A stretch of 32,590 nucleotides of DNA from Betaproteobacteria bacterium (GTDB lineage: Bacteria > Pseudomonadota > Gammaproteobacteria > Burkholderiales > SG8-39). Positions 24,290-32,514 of this stretch are shown here, in pieces (positions within the stretch are counted from its first letter, which is position 1; each line of letters starts with the position of its first letter). Location: positions 1 through 32,590 of the forward strand of contig CANKMT010000067.1 of NCBI GenBank assembly GCA_947482825.1, written 5' to 3'. Position numbers and translations under genes: made by a program. Below the pieces are notes generated by a model. It made no database searches. It was given only the letters and a program-made list of their open reading frames with translations, and was not told where the DNA came from.

Positions 24290-25963
24290 TCAGGCAGCGT
24301 ACCCGGGGATCTTGCTGTCGTCGACCAAGTCGATCTGGTCCTTGTCTAGAAACATCTCGGCGTAACGAAGGTAGACCCTCTTGCGCACGAAGATGTCGAA
24401 CAGGTCGGGGTCGATGTGGCCGTTGAGGCGGAACTTGCCGAGAATCTCGAGAGACTCCGACAGCGTCTTGCCCTTCTTGTAAGGCCGATCCTTGGCCGTC
24501 AGCGCCTCGAAGATGTCCGCGATGCCCATGACTCGCGCCTGCACGGACATCTGTTCCCGCGAGAGCCCCTTGGGGTAGCCCTTGCCATCCATGCGTTCGT
24601 GGTGACCGCCGGCGTATTCCGCCACGTTCTTGAGGTGGCGCGGCCATGGCAGCGCCTCGAGCATCTTGATCGTGGCGACAATGTGGTGGTTGATGACCTG
24701 CCGCTCTTCCTGCGTCAGCGTCCCTGCCCGGATCGTCAGGTTCTTCAACTCGTCCTCGGTGAGAAAGGCCGCGGTATGGCCGGCAACGTCGGTCCACCGG
24801 TATTCCGCGATGCGCCTGACCCTTTCGATATCGCCATCGCGCATTGCCTCGCCGCCTATATTGCAGGCGCGCAGGAACGAGCGGTCCTCGTCGATCTGGC
24901 GAAGCTTTTCCCGGTGCCTGACCTCGAGTTCTCCAGAGGCGTCGGTGCGTCCTGCCTGGGCGATCTCTAGGCGCTTTTTGAGATACTCGATTTCAACGTC
25001 GCGCTTGAGCACCTCGAAGCGCGTGTCGACAAGGTGAATGCGGTCGTAGATGGTCTCGAGTTTCGTGGCCTTGTCGACGACCTGCACGGGGGTGGTGACC
25101 TTGCCGCAATCATGCAGGAGACCGGCAATCTTCAGCTCGTAGCGATCCTTGTCGCTCATCGTGAAGTTCTTGAGCGGCCCTTCCCTGGTCTCGTTCACCG
25201 CTTCGGCAAGCATCATGGTGAGCGTCGGAACTCGCTGGCAATGCCCGCCCGTATACGGGGATTTCTCGTCGATGGCCGTGTTCATCAGGTTGATGAACGA
25301 CTCGAACAGTTCCTCCAACTGGTTGATCAGCATCCGGTTGGTGAGCGCAATCGCGGCCTGCGAAGCGAGCGACTCGGCGAGCCTCTCGTCGGACGCGGAG
25401 AAAGCCTGGATCTCTCCAGTCTTTGGGTGCATCGCGTTGATGAGCTGAAGCACGCCGATGATCTCGTTCTCGTGGTTCTTCATCGGGACGGTGAGGAACG
25501 ACTGCGACCGGTAGCCGGTCTTCGCGTCGAAGGCCCGCGTGCCGGTGAGGTCGAAGCCCTCCGCGGTGTAAGCGTCCTGCACGTTGATCGTCTGGCCGCT
25601 GAGCGCCGCGTGCGCAGCGATCATGTTGTGGTTTGGCTTGCCGTCATGGTAGAGCTGGATCGGGTAGAACGGCACCGGATTGCCGGTGGTCCCGCCCAGG
25701 TAGTTCTTCAGCGAACTGGTGCGCACGATCTCGAACCGGAGAGTCTTTTCCTCCGTAACCCGGTACAACGTGCCGCCGTCGGCCCGGGTTATCGTTTTGG
25801 CCGCCACCAAAATGCTCTCCAGCAGCCGGTTGATGTCACGCTCGGCCGATAGCGAAGCCCCGATGGCGTTGAGTTCCTCCAGCCTCTGGACGAGGTCGGC
25901 CGCTGCGGTTGCGGCTTCGCCCGCGAACCGGAGTGCCTGGGTGTTGTCAATCGCGCGGCTCAT
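24290..25963 (-). CDS. GAF / HD-GYP protein, probable c-di-GMP phosphodiesterase
   Basis: This 557-aa cytoplasmic protein has a GAF sensor domain (residues about 40-215) and an HD-GYP domain. The metal-binding HD is at 284-285 in LLHDCGK, and the signature HHERMDGKGYP at 454-464 is complete, so c-di-GMP hydrolysis to pGpG or GMP is likely. About 120 residues separate the HDCGK motif region from the LTxEE helix, where canonical HD-GYP proteins have about 20; the insert includes charged, probably coiled-coil helices. The start lies 16 nt after the stop of the GAF-ATPase gene, so the two are almost certainly cotranscribed. The GAF ligand is unknown. Confidence 0.92.
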   Translation of the reverse strand: MSRAIDNTQALRFAGEAATAAADLVQRLEELNAIGASLSAERDINRLLESILVAAKTITRADGGTLYRVTEEKTLRFEIVRTSSLKNYLGGTTGNPVPFYPIQLYHDGKPNHNMIAAHAALSGQTINVQDAYTAEGFDLTGTRAFDAKTGYRSQSFLTVPMKNHENEIIGVLQLINAMHPKTGEIQAFSASDERLAESLASQAAIALTNRMLINQLEELFESFINLMNTAIDEKSPYTGGHCQRVPTLTMMLAEAVNETREGPLKNFTMSDKDRYELKIAGLLHDCGKVTTPVQVVDKATKLETIYDRIHLVDTRFEVLKRDVEIEYLKKRLEIAQAGRTDASGELEVRHREKLRQIDEDRSFLRACNIGGEAMRDGDIERVRRIAEYRWTDVAGHTAAFLTEDELKNLTIRAGTLTQEERQVINHHIVATIKMLEALPWPRHLKNVAEYAGGHHERMDGKGYPKGLSREQMSVQARVMGIADIFEALTAKDRPYKKGKTLSESLEILGKFRLNGHIDPDLFDIFVRKRVYLRYAEMFLDKDQIDLVDDSKIPGYAA

Positions 25964-25979
25964 CGGCGCTGCGCCCGCC

Positions 25980-28343
25980 TTACTTGATGCAAACCGTGCG
26001 CACCTGCTTCATGTCGGTCAGGCCCATCATCACCTTGTCCATGCCATCCATCTTGAGCGTCGACATGCCTTCTTCCACTGACTTGACGAAAAGGTCGGTG
26101 ACTCTCGATCTCTCCTGGATGAGTTTCTTGACCGCATCGGAGGCGATCATGAGCTCGTGCAGGCCGGCGCGCCCCTTGTAGCCGGAACCGCCGCACGCAT
26201 CGCAGCCTTTTGCCTTGAAGAACTGCAATTTGCCGTCCTTTCCGTACTCCTTGAGCCAGTAGTCGTAGAGCCTCTTGGCTTCTCCCTGCGGATCCTTCTT
26301 CCAGGTGTCGGTCTGGCGCATGTCGGTCGTGTATTCGTTCATGAACGCCTTGAGTTCATCCGGGCCGGGCGTGTACGGCTCCTTGCACTTGCACAGGCGC
26401 TTGGCCAGTCGCTGGGCCAGGATACCGATAAGCGCATCGGCGAAGTTGAAGGGGTCCATGCCCATGTCCAGCAGCCGGATGACGGCCTCAGGAGCGGAGT
26501 TGGTATGCAGTGTCGCGAATACAAGGTGTCCGGTAAGGGACGCCTCGATGCCGATGTGCGTCGTTTCAGCGTCGCGCATCTCGCCCACCATGATGATGTC
26601 CGGGTCGGCGCGCAGGAAGGCTTTCATGACCATGGCAAAGTCCATGACCTTCTTGTTGACCTGCACCTGCCGCAGGCCCTTCTGCGTGATTTCGACCGGG
26701 TCCTCCGCAGTCCAGATTTTGGTGTCAGGCGTGTTAAGGAACCCCAGCACCGAGTGAAGCGTGGTGGTCTTGCCAGAACCCGTCGGACCGCAGACGAAGA
26801 ACAGCCCGTAAGGCTTGGAAACCGCGTTCTTGAGGTTCTCGTTGTTCCTGGTCGTCAGGCCGAGCTTGTCGATCGGGATCGGCTCGCCGGCGGCGAGGAT
26901 ACGCATCACGATGTCTTCCACGCCGCCCGTCGTGGGAATCGTGGCCACGCGCAGTTCAATGTCCAGAGGCCCGAATTTCTTGAACTTGATCTTGCCGTCC
27001 TGGGGTTTCCTCTTCTCGGAGATATCGAGGTCGCACATGATCTTTAGGCGGGCGACGATGGCGCTGCGATAGGACGCAGGCACTTCAATGTATGGCGCCA
27101 GCGACCCGTCGCGGCGGAACCGGATCTCGGTCTTTGCCTTGCCGGGGTAGGGCTCGATGTGGATGTCCGAGGCGCCCTGGTTGTAGGCATCGATGACGAT
27201 CTTGTTTACCAGTTTCACGAGTTCGTTGTCGGCCGCGGCGGAGACCTCGTCCGTAGAGCCCTCGCCGCCCTCTGTGCCCTCGTCCGAATCAAGGCTCATC
27301 AGCAGGTCGTCGATGTCGCCTCCGTTGTCCACCTCTACACCGTAGAAGAGATCGCAGGTGTCTCTGAACTCCTTCTGCGTCGTCACCCGGTAGACGATCT
27401 TGGCTTTCGGGAACACGTTCGATGCAATCCGCGAGCTTCGGATCCGTTCAGGGTCGAGGCACAGGACCACCAGCCCTTCCTTGCTGTCATCGATCGGGAT
27501 CCACTGGTTGGCGTCCACATACTCGCGCTTCAGGTTCTTCAGCAGATCCATCGGCTTGATGCGATCCGCCTTGGCCGGCTCATACGGGACATTGAAGAAC
27601 TTCGCCAGCGCGGCGCCGATCGCCGGAATCTTGACCTGGAATTCGTCGGTGAGCACCTGCTCGATGTCGATGGCTTTCTTGCGCGCAGACCGCGACGCGA
27701 GGTCGAACTCGCCGGCCGACAGCACCGCATCCGAGATGAGGTAATCGTACTTGGTCTTGACGACCTGCGGCTTCTGGCGCTGCTTGAACGCGATCGCGAG
27801 GGTCTGGGCGATTTCGGACACGCCCTCCTCGGTAAACGCGCCGAACTGGACGCCCGCCTTGTTGTTGATGATCTGGATGACGCCGATCAGTTCGTTGTTC
27901 TGCTGGTCGAGCACCGGCGCCACGAGCACCTGCTTGGTGCGGTAGCCCGTCCGCTTGTCCACCTCCTGGAGGAAGCGCAGGTTCGGGTTGATCGCCTTCA
28001 GCTCGGCCTCGTCGTACACATCCCGGATATTGATCGCCTTCTTCGCAAGCGCCACGTAACCGGCGATCGAATGCTCGGCGATCGGCAGCTTCAGGTCTTT
28101 GAAGGAATTCAACCCGGTCTTGTATTTGGACACAATCGACTGCTTGTCCTCGCCCACCGAGTAGATCGTGAGCCGGTCCGCGTTGAACAGCGAGCAGATG
28201 TCGGCGCTGACCTCCAGCATGATTTCATCGACGTTGCTGGTCGCGTGGATCTTGTTGGTGACAACCTGCAGTTGCTTCTGGAACGCAAGCCGCGCCTGCA
28301 CATCCCCTTGCGGGACGGACTGCTGACTGAGAACCGCACTCAT
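25980..28343 (-). CDS. GAF-fused GspE/PilB-type secretion ATPase
   Basis: This 787-aa protein combines an N-terminal GAF domain (residues about 20-190), a T2SSE/MshEN-like domain (about 200-340), an acidic linker and a full GspE/PilB ATPase core. Walker A GPTGSGKTT is at 519-527, followed by an Asp-box (TAEDPVEITQKG), Walker B (DPDIIMVGEMRD) and a His-box (TLHTNSA). A zinc-binding CKC/CDAC cysteine set follows in the last third. Such ATPases power type II secretion or type IV pilus assembly, but no other pilus or secretion gene is in the window. The RLGxxL c-di-GMP motif of MshEN is not obvious. The ATG at 28343 has GGAGG 6 nt upstream and is preferred to a TTG one codon earlier. Confidence 0.92.
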   Translation of the reverse strand: MSAVLSQQSVPQGDVQARLAFQKQLQVVTNKIHATSNVDEIMLEVSADICSLFNADRLTIYSVGEDKQSIVSKYKTGLNSFKDLKLPIAEHSIAGYVALAKKAINIRDVYDEAELKAINPNLRFLQEVDKRTGYRTKQVLVAPVLDQQNNELIGVIQIINNKAGVQFGAFTEEGVSEIAQTLAIAFKQRQKPQVVKTKYDYLISDAVLSAGEFDLASRSARKKAIDIEQVLTDEFQVKIPAIGAALAKFFNVPYEPAKADRIKPMDLLKNLKREYVDANQWIPIDDSKEGLVVLCLDPERIRSSRIASNVFPKAKIVYRVTTQKEFRDTCDLFYGVEVDNGGDIDDLLMSLDSDEGTEGGEGSTDEVSAAADNELVKLVNKIVIDAYNQGASDIHIEPYPGKAKTEIRFRRDGSLAPYIEVPASYRSAIVARLKIMCDLDISEKRKPQDGKIKFKKFGPLDIELRVATIPTTGGVEDIVMRILAAGEPIPIDKLGLTTRNNENLKNAVSKPYGLFFVCGPTGSGKTTTLHSVLGFLNTPDTKIWTAEDPVEITQKGLRQVQVNKKVMDFAMVMKAFLRADPDIIMVGEMRDAETTHIGIEASLTGHLVFATLHTNSAPEAVIRLLDMGMDPFNFADALIGILAQRLAKRLCKCKEPYTPGPDELKAFMNEYTTDMRQTDTWKKDPQGEAKRLYDYWLKEYGKDGKLQFFKAKGCDACGGSGYKGRAGLHELMIASDAVKKLIQERSRVTDLFVKSVEEGMSTLKMDGMDKVMMGLTDMKQVRTVCIK

Positions 28344-28394
28344 CAAAAACCTCCGATTCCGGGCATCCCGGGGACCACTCTGAACATGTGGCCT

Positions 28395-28423
28395 ATCCTA
28401 GTCCGACCCGGTCCACAATTCAA
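28395..28423 (-). promoter_or_regulatory. Possible internal promoter before the GAF-ATPase gene
   Basis: On the minus strand TTGAAT and TAGGAT are separated by 17 nt, about 50 nt before the ATG; each matches consensus at four of six positions. Confidence 0.4.
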
Positions 28424-28468
28424 TAAAAGCCCTGATTTCTAACAATCTTTCGTAGCGATGTCGATTTG

Positions 28469-28515
28469 CCGTCCGCGCCGCCGATTCGGCTGGCCGGGAC
28501 CAGCGCGGCGGACGG
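28469..28515 (-). repeat. Strong GC hairpin after the CHASE2-cyclase gene
   Basis: CCGTCCG-CG-CCGC (28469-28481) pairs with GCGG-CGGACGG (28505-28515), giving 11 bp with a 2-nt bulge and a 23-nt loop, 12 nt after the cyclase stop. No T-run follows, so it may attenuate, stabilise the mRNA end or act with Rho rather than be an intrinsic terminator. Confidence 0.5.
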
Positions 28516-28526
28516 GCCTGAAGCCC

Positions 28527-30743
28527 CTATTTCGTCTTGAAAGTCATTACCCCGTCCCACGCGGCCCCCGGAGGCGAGGCGCGCATCTGGGTCACGCGCA
28601 GCGAGAACTCCTTGTAGAGCTTGTGGTCCGGATTCATGCGCGTCAGGTTCAGGAGCGACAGTTCCGCCTGATCCCATTCCTGGCCACGGTACTGCTTGAG
28701 GCACTGGTGCCAGAGCTTCAGTTCGTCGAGCACCTTCCTGTCGACGGTGCCGTCGAGGCCGACGGCCTCGAAGATCGCCACGGGTTCGTCCTTTCCTTTG
28801 ACCTTTACCCGATCCAGCTCGCGAAAGACCCCGTCCTTCACGAGATCCCGGGTGCCTTGTCCGACGATGACGCCCACGCCGTACTCGCGCGTGAGTCCCT
28901 CGAGCCGCGAGCCCAGGTTTACCGCGTCGCCCATCACCGTGTAGGCGCGCCGCACCTTCGAGCCCATGTCACCCACGCTCATCGTGCCGCTGTTCAAACC
29001 GATGCCAATACGGATCGGGGGCCAACCTCTGGCACTCACGAGCTTGTTGATCTCCAGCAGCCGCGCCTGCATCGCGATCGCGGCGAGAACGCCTTGGCGT
29101 GCGTGTTCTGCATCGGCCATCGGAGCACCCCAGAAGGCCATGATCGCGTCGCCGATGTACTTGTCGAGCGTCCCCCGATGTTCACGGATCACGAAGCTCA
29201 TCGAAGTCAGGTACTCGTTGATGAAGGCCGACAAGTCCTTGGGATTCAGTGTCTCGGAAATCGAAGTGAATCCGACGATGTCGGAAAAAAGGACGGTGAG
29301 CTGCTCGCTCCTGCCCTCCATGCTGTACTTTTCCGGGTCCTCGGCCATCTTGTCGACCAATTCGGGGGGCACGTATTGGCCAAACAGCTCGGTGAACTGG
29401 CGCTTGGAGCGCGATTCGACGAAATAGCCATACGCCATGTTCGTGGTGAATAGCCCCACTGTCATCAGGAGCGACGAGGCGAGCGGAAGCACGGTATCGC
29501 CCTGGGTCCATACGACAATGTTGAGACCAATGATCAGCGCCATGGCGACGATTGAAACGAGCATGGCCCGCAGCGGACTCAGGACTGGCATCAGCAGGGC
29601 CAGGGCAATGCCGCCGATCAGTAGCAGGATGACCTCCGCTCCCACGATGTAGTTCGGCTTTTGCTTGATCGAGCGGTCAAGCATGCCCGCGATCAGGTTG
29701 GCATGCATTTCCACGCCCGGGTAGACGCTTGCTACAGGGGTAGAGCGAAGGTCGAGCAGGCCGGGGGCGCTCGTGCCCACAATCGCGATCTTGCCCTTTA
29801 GCGAACCTGCCGGCACACGGTCCTTCACTACATCGGCCAGGCCGATATAACGGAAGCTGAATTTGGCTCCGCGGAACGGGACCAGCGCGCTGGCGGTTTC
29901 ATCGACCGGGATCGTCAACGGGCCGACCCGGAGCCACTCGAGGCCGGCATAGCCCCTTTTCAAAAGGCGATCCGGCGGGTAACCGGGCTCGACCTTGGGA
30001 AATCCGAGCAGGGTGCGCATCACCGCTAGGGAAAGTGCCTCGTAATACTCGCCCTCGTGTTCTGCGATCATGGGGACGCGCCTGACCACGCCGTCGAAAT
30101 CCACCACCGGATTGAAGTGGCCGCCGCTCGCCGCGCTCTTCTGGAACTCGGGAAGATTGCCACCGTATCCCGCCCAAGTCGTGAACGAAACGTCGCGGCT
30201 CGCGAACGTCCCGCGCGGCAGGACCGGCTGGGGGATGGCCCCGATTGGCTTGGCGCCCTTGTCGTTGTTCAGGTAGTAGCCCAGGACCACGGGCCGGCCC
30301 TTGATCTCCTTGGCGAACAAGCCGTCGTTGTCGAGGCGGGGCCGGATCCTCTCGTAGGCATCCGCGAACCCGGGCATCTCCTTCAGGTCTTTCGCGGCAA
30401 GTTCGTCGAGCCGCTTGATGCCGGAACTGTAGTCCGGTTCGGCAAAAACGAGGTCAAACGCGAGGATCGCCACTTGATGCTGGTCAAAAAGCTTGGCTAC
30501 GACGCTCGCCATCACGTCTCGCGGCCAAGGCCAGCGCGAAACTTCCTGCAGGCTGCTTTCGTCGATGTCCAGGATGACGATGCGCTCGTCGATCCCGCCC
30601 GGCATGGTAAGCCTCAGCCGTGCATCGTAAATGATGTGGTCAAGTTGGGAAACGATCCCCACCTCGTAAAGCCTCACCGCATGCCCGATGAACAGAAATA
30701 CGATGACCAGACCGAGCGCGATCCGGACGATATGTTGTTTCAC
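28527..30743 (-). CDS. CHASE2-domain adenylate cyclase (class III)
   Basis: This 738-aa membrane protein has one N-terminal helix (about residues 7-25), an extracytoplasmic CHASE2 sensor (about 30-335) and about three further helices (345-435). A cytoplasmic class III cyclase domain follows (about 480-660). Both metal-binding aspartates are present, in LFSDIVGFTS and YIGDAIMAFWG. A lysine in LDKYIGD and a threonine in AYTVMGDAVN occupy the base-recognition positions and favour ATP over GTP, hence cAMP. The start is GTG at 30743 with GGAA upstream. It lies 35 nt after the FHA gene. The CHASE2 ligand is unknown. Confidence 0.92.
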   Translation of the reverse strand: MKQHIVRIALGLVIVFLFIGHAVRLYEVGIVSQLDHIIYDARLRLTMPGGIDERIVILDIDESSLQEVSRWPWPRDVMASVVAKLFDQHQVAILAFDLVFAEPDYSSGIKRLDELAAKDLKEMPGFADAYERIRPRLDNDGLFAKEIKGRPVVLGYYLNNDKGAKPIGAIPQPVLPRGTFASRDVSFTTWAGYGGNLPEFQKSAASGGHFNPVVDFDGVVRRVPMIAEHEGEYYEALSLAVMRTLLGFPKVEPGYPPDRLLKRGYAGLEWLRVGPLTIPVDETASALVPFRGAKFSFRYIGLADVVKDRVPAGSLKGKIAIVGTSAPGLLDLRSTPVASVYPGVEMHANLIAGMLDRSIKQKPNYIVGAEVILLLIGGIALALLMPVLSPLRAMLVSIVAMALIIGLNIVVWTQGDTVLPLASSLLMTVGLFTTNMAYGYFVESRSKRQFTELFGQYVPPELVDKMAEDPEKYSMEGRSEQLTVLFSDIVGFTSISETLNPKDLSAFINEYLTSMSFVIREHRGTLDKYIGDAIMAFWGAPMADAEHARQGVLAAIAMQARLLEINKLVSARGWPPIRIGIGLNSGTMSVGDMGSKVRRAYTVMGDAVNLGSRLEGLTREYGVGVIVGQGTRDLVKDGVFRELDRVKVKGKDEPVAIFEAVGLDGTVDRKVLDELKLWHQCLKQYRGQEWDQAELSLLNLTRMNPDHKLYKEFSLRVTQMRASPPGAAWDGVMTFKTK

Positions 30744-30778
30744 TCAGTTCCGGAGAGGATGAAGCGTACCTTCGGGGC

Positions 30779-31582
30779 TCAGGTTTTGATGAAGAATTCC
30801 ATCTTCACGCCGGCGAGCTCGATCAGGTCGTGATCCTTTAGAGCGTGCGGCGCAGTGCCGATCGACTGCCCGTTGACGGTCGGCTGGTTCGCGCCCTCGA
30901 CATGCGTGATGAAATATCCCTGCGGTCTGCGGGTCAGGACTGCGACCTGCACGCCCGGTTTGCCGAGCGTGGTGAGCGGTTTCGTCAGCTCAAGCTCCTT
31001 GCCAGCATTGGCACCTGAAATGAGCTGGATGGCGCCCAGCGGCTGCGCCGGGCGCGGCGGAGGCGGCGGTGCCGCAGGTGCCGCAGGTGCTACCGCAGGC
31101 TTCTCGGCGATCCCGGCGGCCTGGGCCGCGGACCCCACAGCCTGCAATGCCGCGACCCTGGCGGCTTCCGCGGCCTGGGGCTGCGCCCCGCCTGCCGTCA
31201 TCGCCTTGGCCTGCTCTGCAGCCGCCCGCATGGCCGAAGGCCTGAGCACCATTGTCTTCTCGAAATCCGCCTTCTCGGCGGGCTGTGCCGCACCGGGCTC
31301 GGCAATGTACTTGAGCTTGTACTTGCCGAGTTCGACTACATCGTTGTTCTGCAGAAAATGCTTCTTGACCGTATTGCTGTTGACCAGTGTGCCGTTGGTG
31401 CTGCCGAGGTCCTCCAGGAATGAATCGTTAAGGATCGTGACGATCACCGCATGCTCGCCGCTGACCGCCAGATTGTCGATCTGGATGTCATTGTGGGGTT
31501 TGCGCCCGATGGTGGTGCGTTCTTTCGTCAAGGGGATCTCCTTGAGCACCAGGCCATCCATGCTGAGAATCAGTTTCGCCAT
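30779..31582 (-). CDS. Protein with two FHA domains
   Basis: This 267-aa cytoplasmic protein has an N-terminal FHA domain (residues about 5-95). The phosphothreonine-binding pattern is complete: TIGRKPHNDIQI, SGEHAVI and DLGSTNGTLVN. An alanine/proline-rich linker (about 120-190) leads to a second FHA-like domain (about 190-267). There TLGKPG replaces the usual GR motif and the SxxH is missing, although TVNGQSIG remains, so this copy probably cannot bind phosphothreonine. It lies 16 nt after the PP2C gene and is likely cotranscribed with it. No Ser/Thr kinase gene is in the window. Confidence 0.9.
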   Translation of the reverse strand: MAKLILSMDGLVLKEIPLTKERTTIGRKPHNDIQIDNLAVSGEHAVIVTILNDSFLEDLGSTNGTLVNSNTVKKHFLQNNDVVELGKYKLKYIAEPGAAQPAEKADFEKTMVLRPSAMRAAAEQAKAMTAGGAQPQAAEAARVAALQAVGSAAQAAGIAEKPAVAPAAPAAPPPPPRPAQPLGAIQLISGANAGKELELTKPLTTLGKPGVQVAVLTRRPQGYFITHVEGANQPTVNGQSIGTAPHALKDHDLIELAGVKMEFFIKT

Positions 31583-31598
31583 AACAGACCCCGAAAGT

Positions 31599-32420
31599 TT
31601 ATTTTAACCACGCAAAAAACTTGGACATCGCGCCCCGCGCAGCCGGATACTCCTTGAGGACTCGAACGAGTATAACGGATACGTTGTCGCGCCCTCCGTT
31701 GTCGTTTGCCATCTGCACCAGCTGCTGCGTGGCGAGCTTGAGGTTTGCGCCCAGCATCGAAAGCGTCATGCCGATGTCTTCGTCCGAAACCATGTCGCAC
31801 AGCCCATCTGAGCACAGCAGGTAGATATCGCCGACCTTCACTTCGTATTCGTGAATCTCCGGCTCCACCGTCCAGTCGATGCCGAGCGCCTTGGTCACCA
31901 GGTTCTTGTGGGCGGCGGTCTTGGCCTGCTCGGCCGTGATCAAACCGGAGTCGATCTGCTCCTGCAGCAGCGAATGGTCGCGTGTCACCTGGCTGAAATT
32001 GCCGTCACGCATCATGTAAACGCGCGAGTCGCCGAGGTGGCCGACCATGACCTTGTTGTCGTAGAACAGACAGACGATCAGGGTCGTGCCCATGCCCGCG
32101 TACTGGGGCTGGCTCTGTGCAGCCTGGTAGATCGACGTATTTGCCTTGAGGATCTGCTCGCGCACGATGCGCGTCGCGGCCAATTCGTTTCTATCGTCGA
32201 TCTCGTACGGCTGAACTTTGGTGAGGACCTGCGCGACCTCGGTCGTGATCACGGTGGTGGCCATGCCGCTGGCAACCTCGCCCGCGTTATAGCCGCCCAT
32301 TCCGTCGGCGAGCACGACGAGCCCATTGGCAGGATCCGAGGCGATCGAATCCTCATTGTGCGAACGCACCATTCCCGGGTCGGTGGCGCTCGTGATCTCG
32401 AGTATTTGGGAAAGGTCCAT
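31599..32420 (-). CDS. PP2C-type Ser/Thr protein phosphatase
   Basis: This 273-aa cytoplasmic phosphatase of the PPM/PP2C family has all the metal-binding motifs: RSHNEDS (residues about 19-25), VLADGMGGYNAGEVAS (35-50), GHLGDSRVYMMRDG, LLCSDGLCDMVSD and GGRDNVSVILV. It resembles bacterial Stp1/PstP phosphatases, which reverse Ser/Thr kinase action and often pair with FHA proteins, as here. The ATG at 32420 has a modest AAGAAG ribosome site. It is the first visible gene of the signalling cluster. An IS-like element begins within about 20-90 bp upstream and may have separated it from its original promoter or from a kinase gene. Confidence 0.94.
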   Translation of the reverse strand: MDLSQILEITSATDPGMVRSHNEDSIASDPANGLVVLADGMGGYNAGEVASGMATTVITTEVAQVLTKVQPYEIDDRNELAATRIVREQILKANTSIYQAAQSQPQYAGMGTTLIVCLFYDNKVMVGHLGDSRVYMMRDGNFSQVTRDHSLLQEQIDSGLITAEQAKTAAHKNLVTKALGIDWTVEPEIHEYEVKVGDIYLLCSDGLCDMVSDEDIGMTLSMLGANLKLATQQLVQMANDNGGRDNVSVILVRVLKEYPAARGAMSKFFAWLK

Positions 32421-32447
32421 TAAGTCGCTTCTTGATTAGGGATAAAG

Positions 32448-32477
32448 CTCAGCAGGCTCATCCAGTGAGCCGCTGAG
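32448..32477. repeat. Hairpin in the leader of the IS1595-like transposase gene
   Basis: CTCAGCAGGCTCA (32448-32460) pairs with TGAGCCGCTGAG (32466-32477), giving 12 bp with one bulged base and a 5-nt loop. It lies between the PP2C gene and the transposase start. It may be part of the IS end or limit read-through transcription into the transposase. Confidence 0.55.
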
Positions 32478-32514
32478 GGGTGGAAGATGGGTTCACCGAC
32501 ACAGGAGGTGAACG

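Noticed and set aside
25980-28343. Reading the ATPase gene as evidence for a type II secretion or type IV pilus operon
   Set aside because: No secretin, pseudopilin, platform protein or peptidase gene is present in the window; only the motor protein is.
27159-28442. 427-codon plus-strand open frame
   Set aside because: It is antisense to the GAF-ATPase gene, which has an intact motif set.
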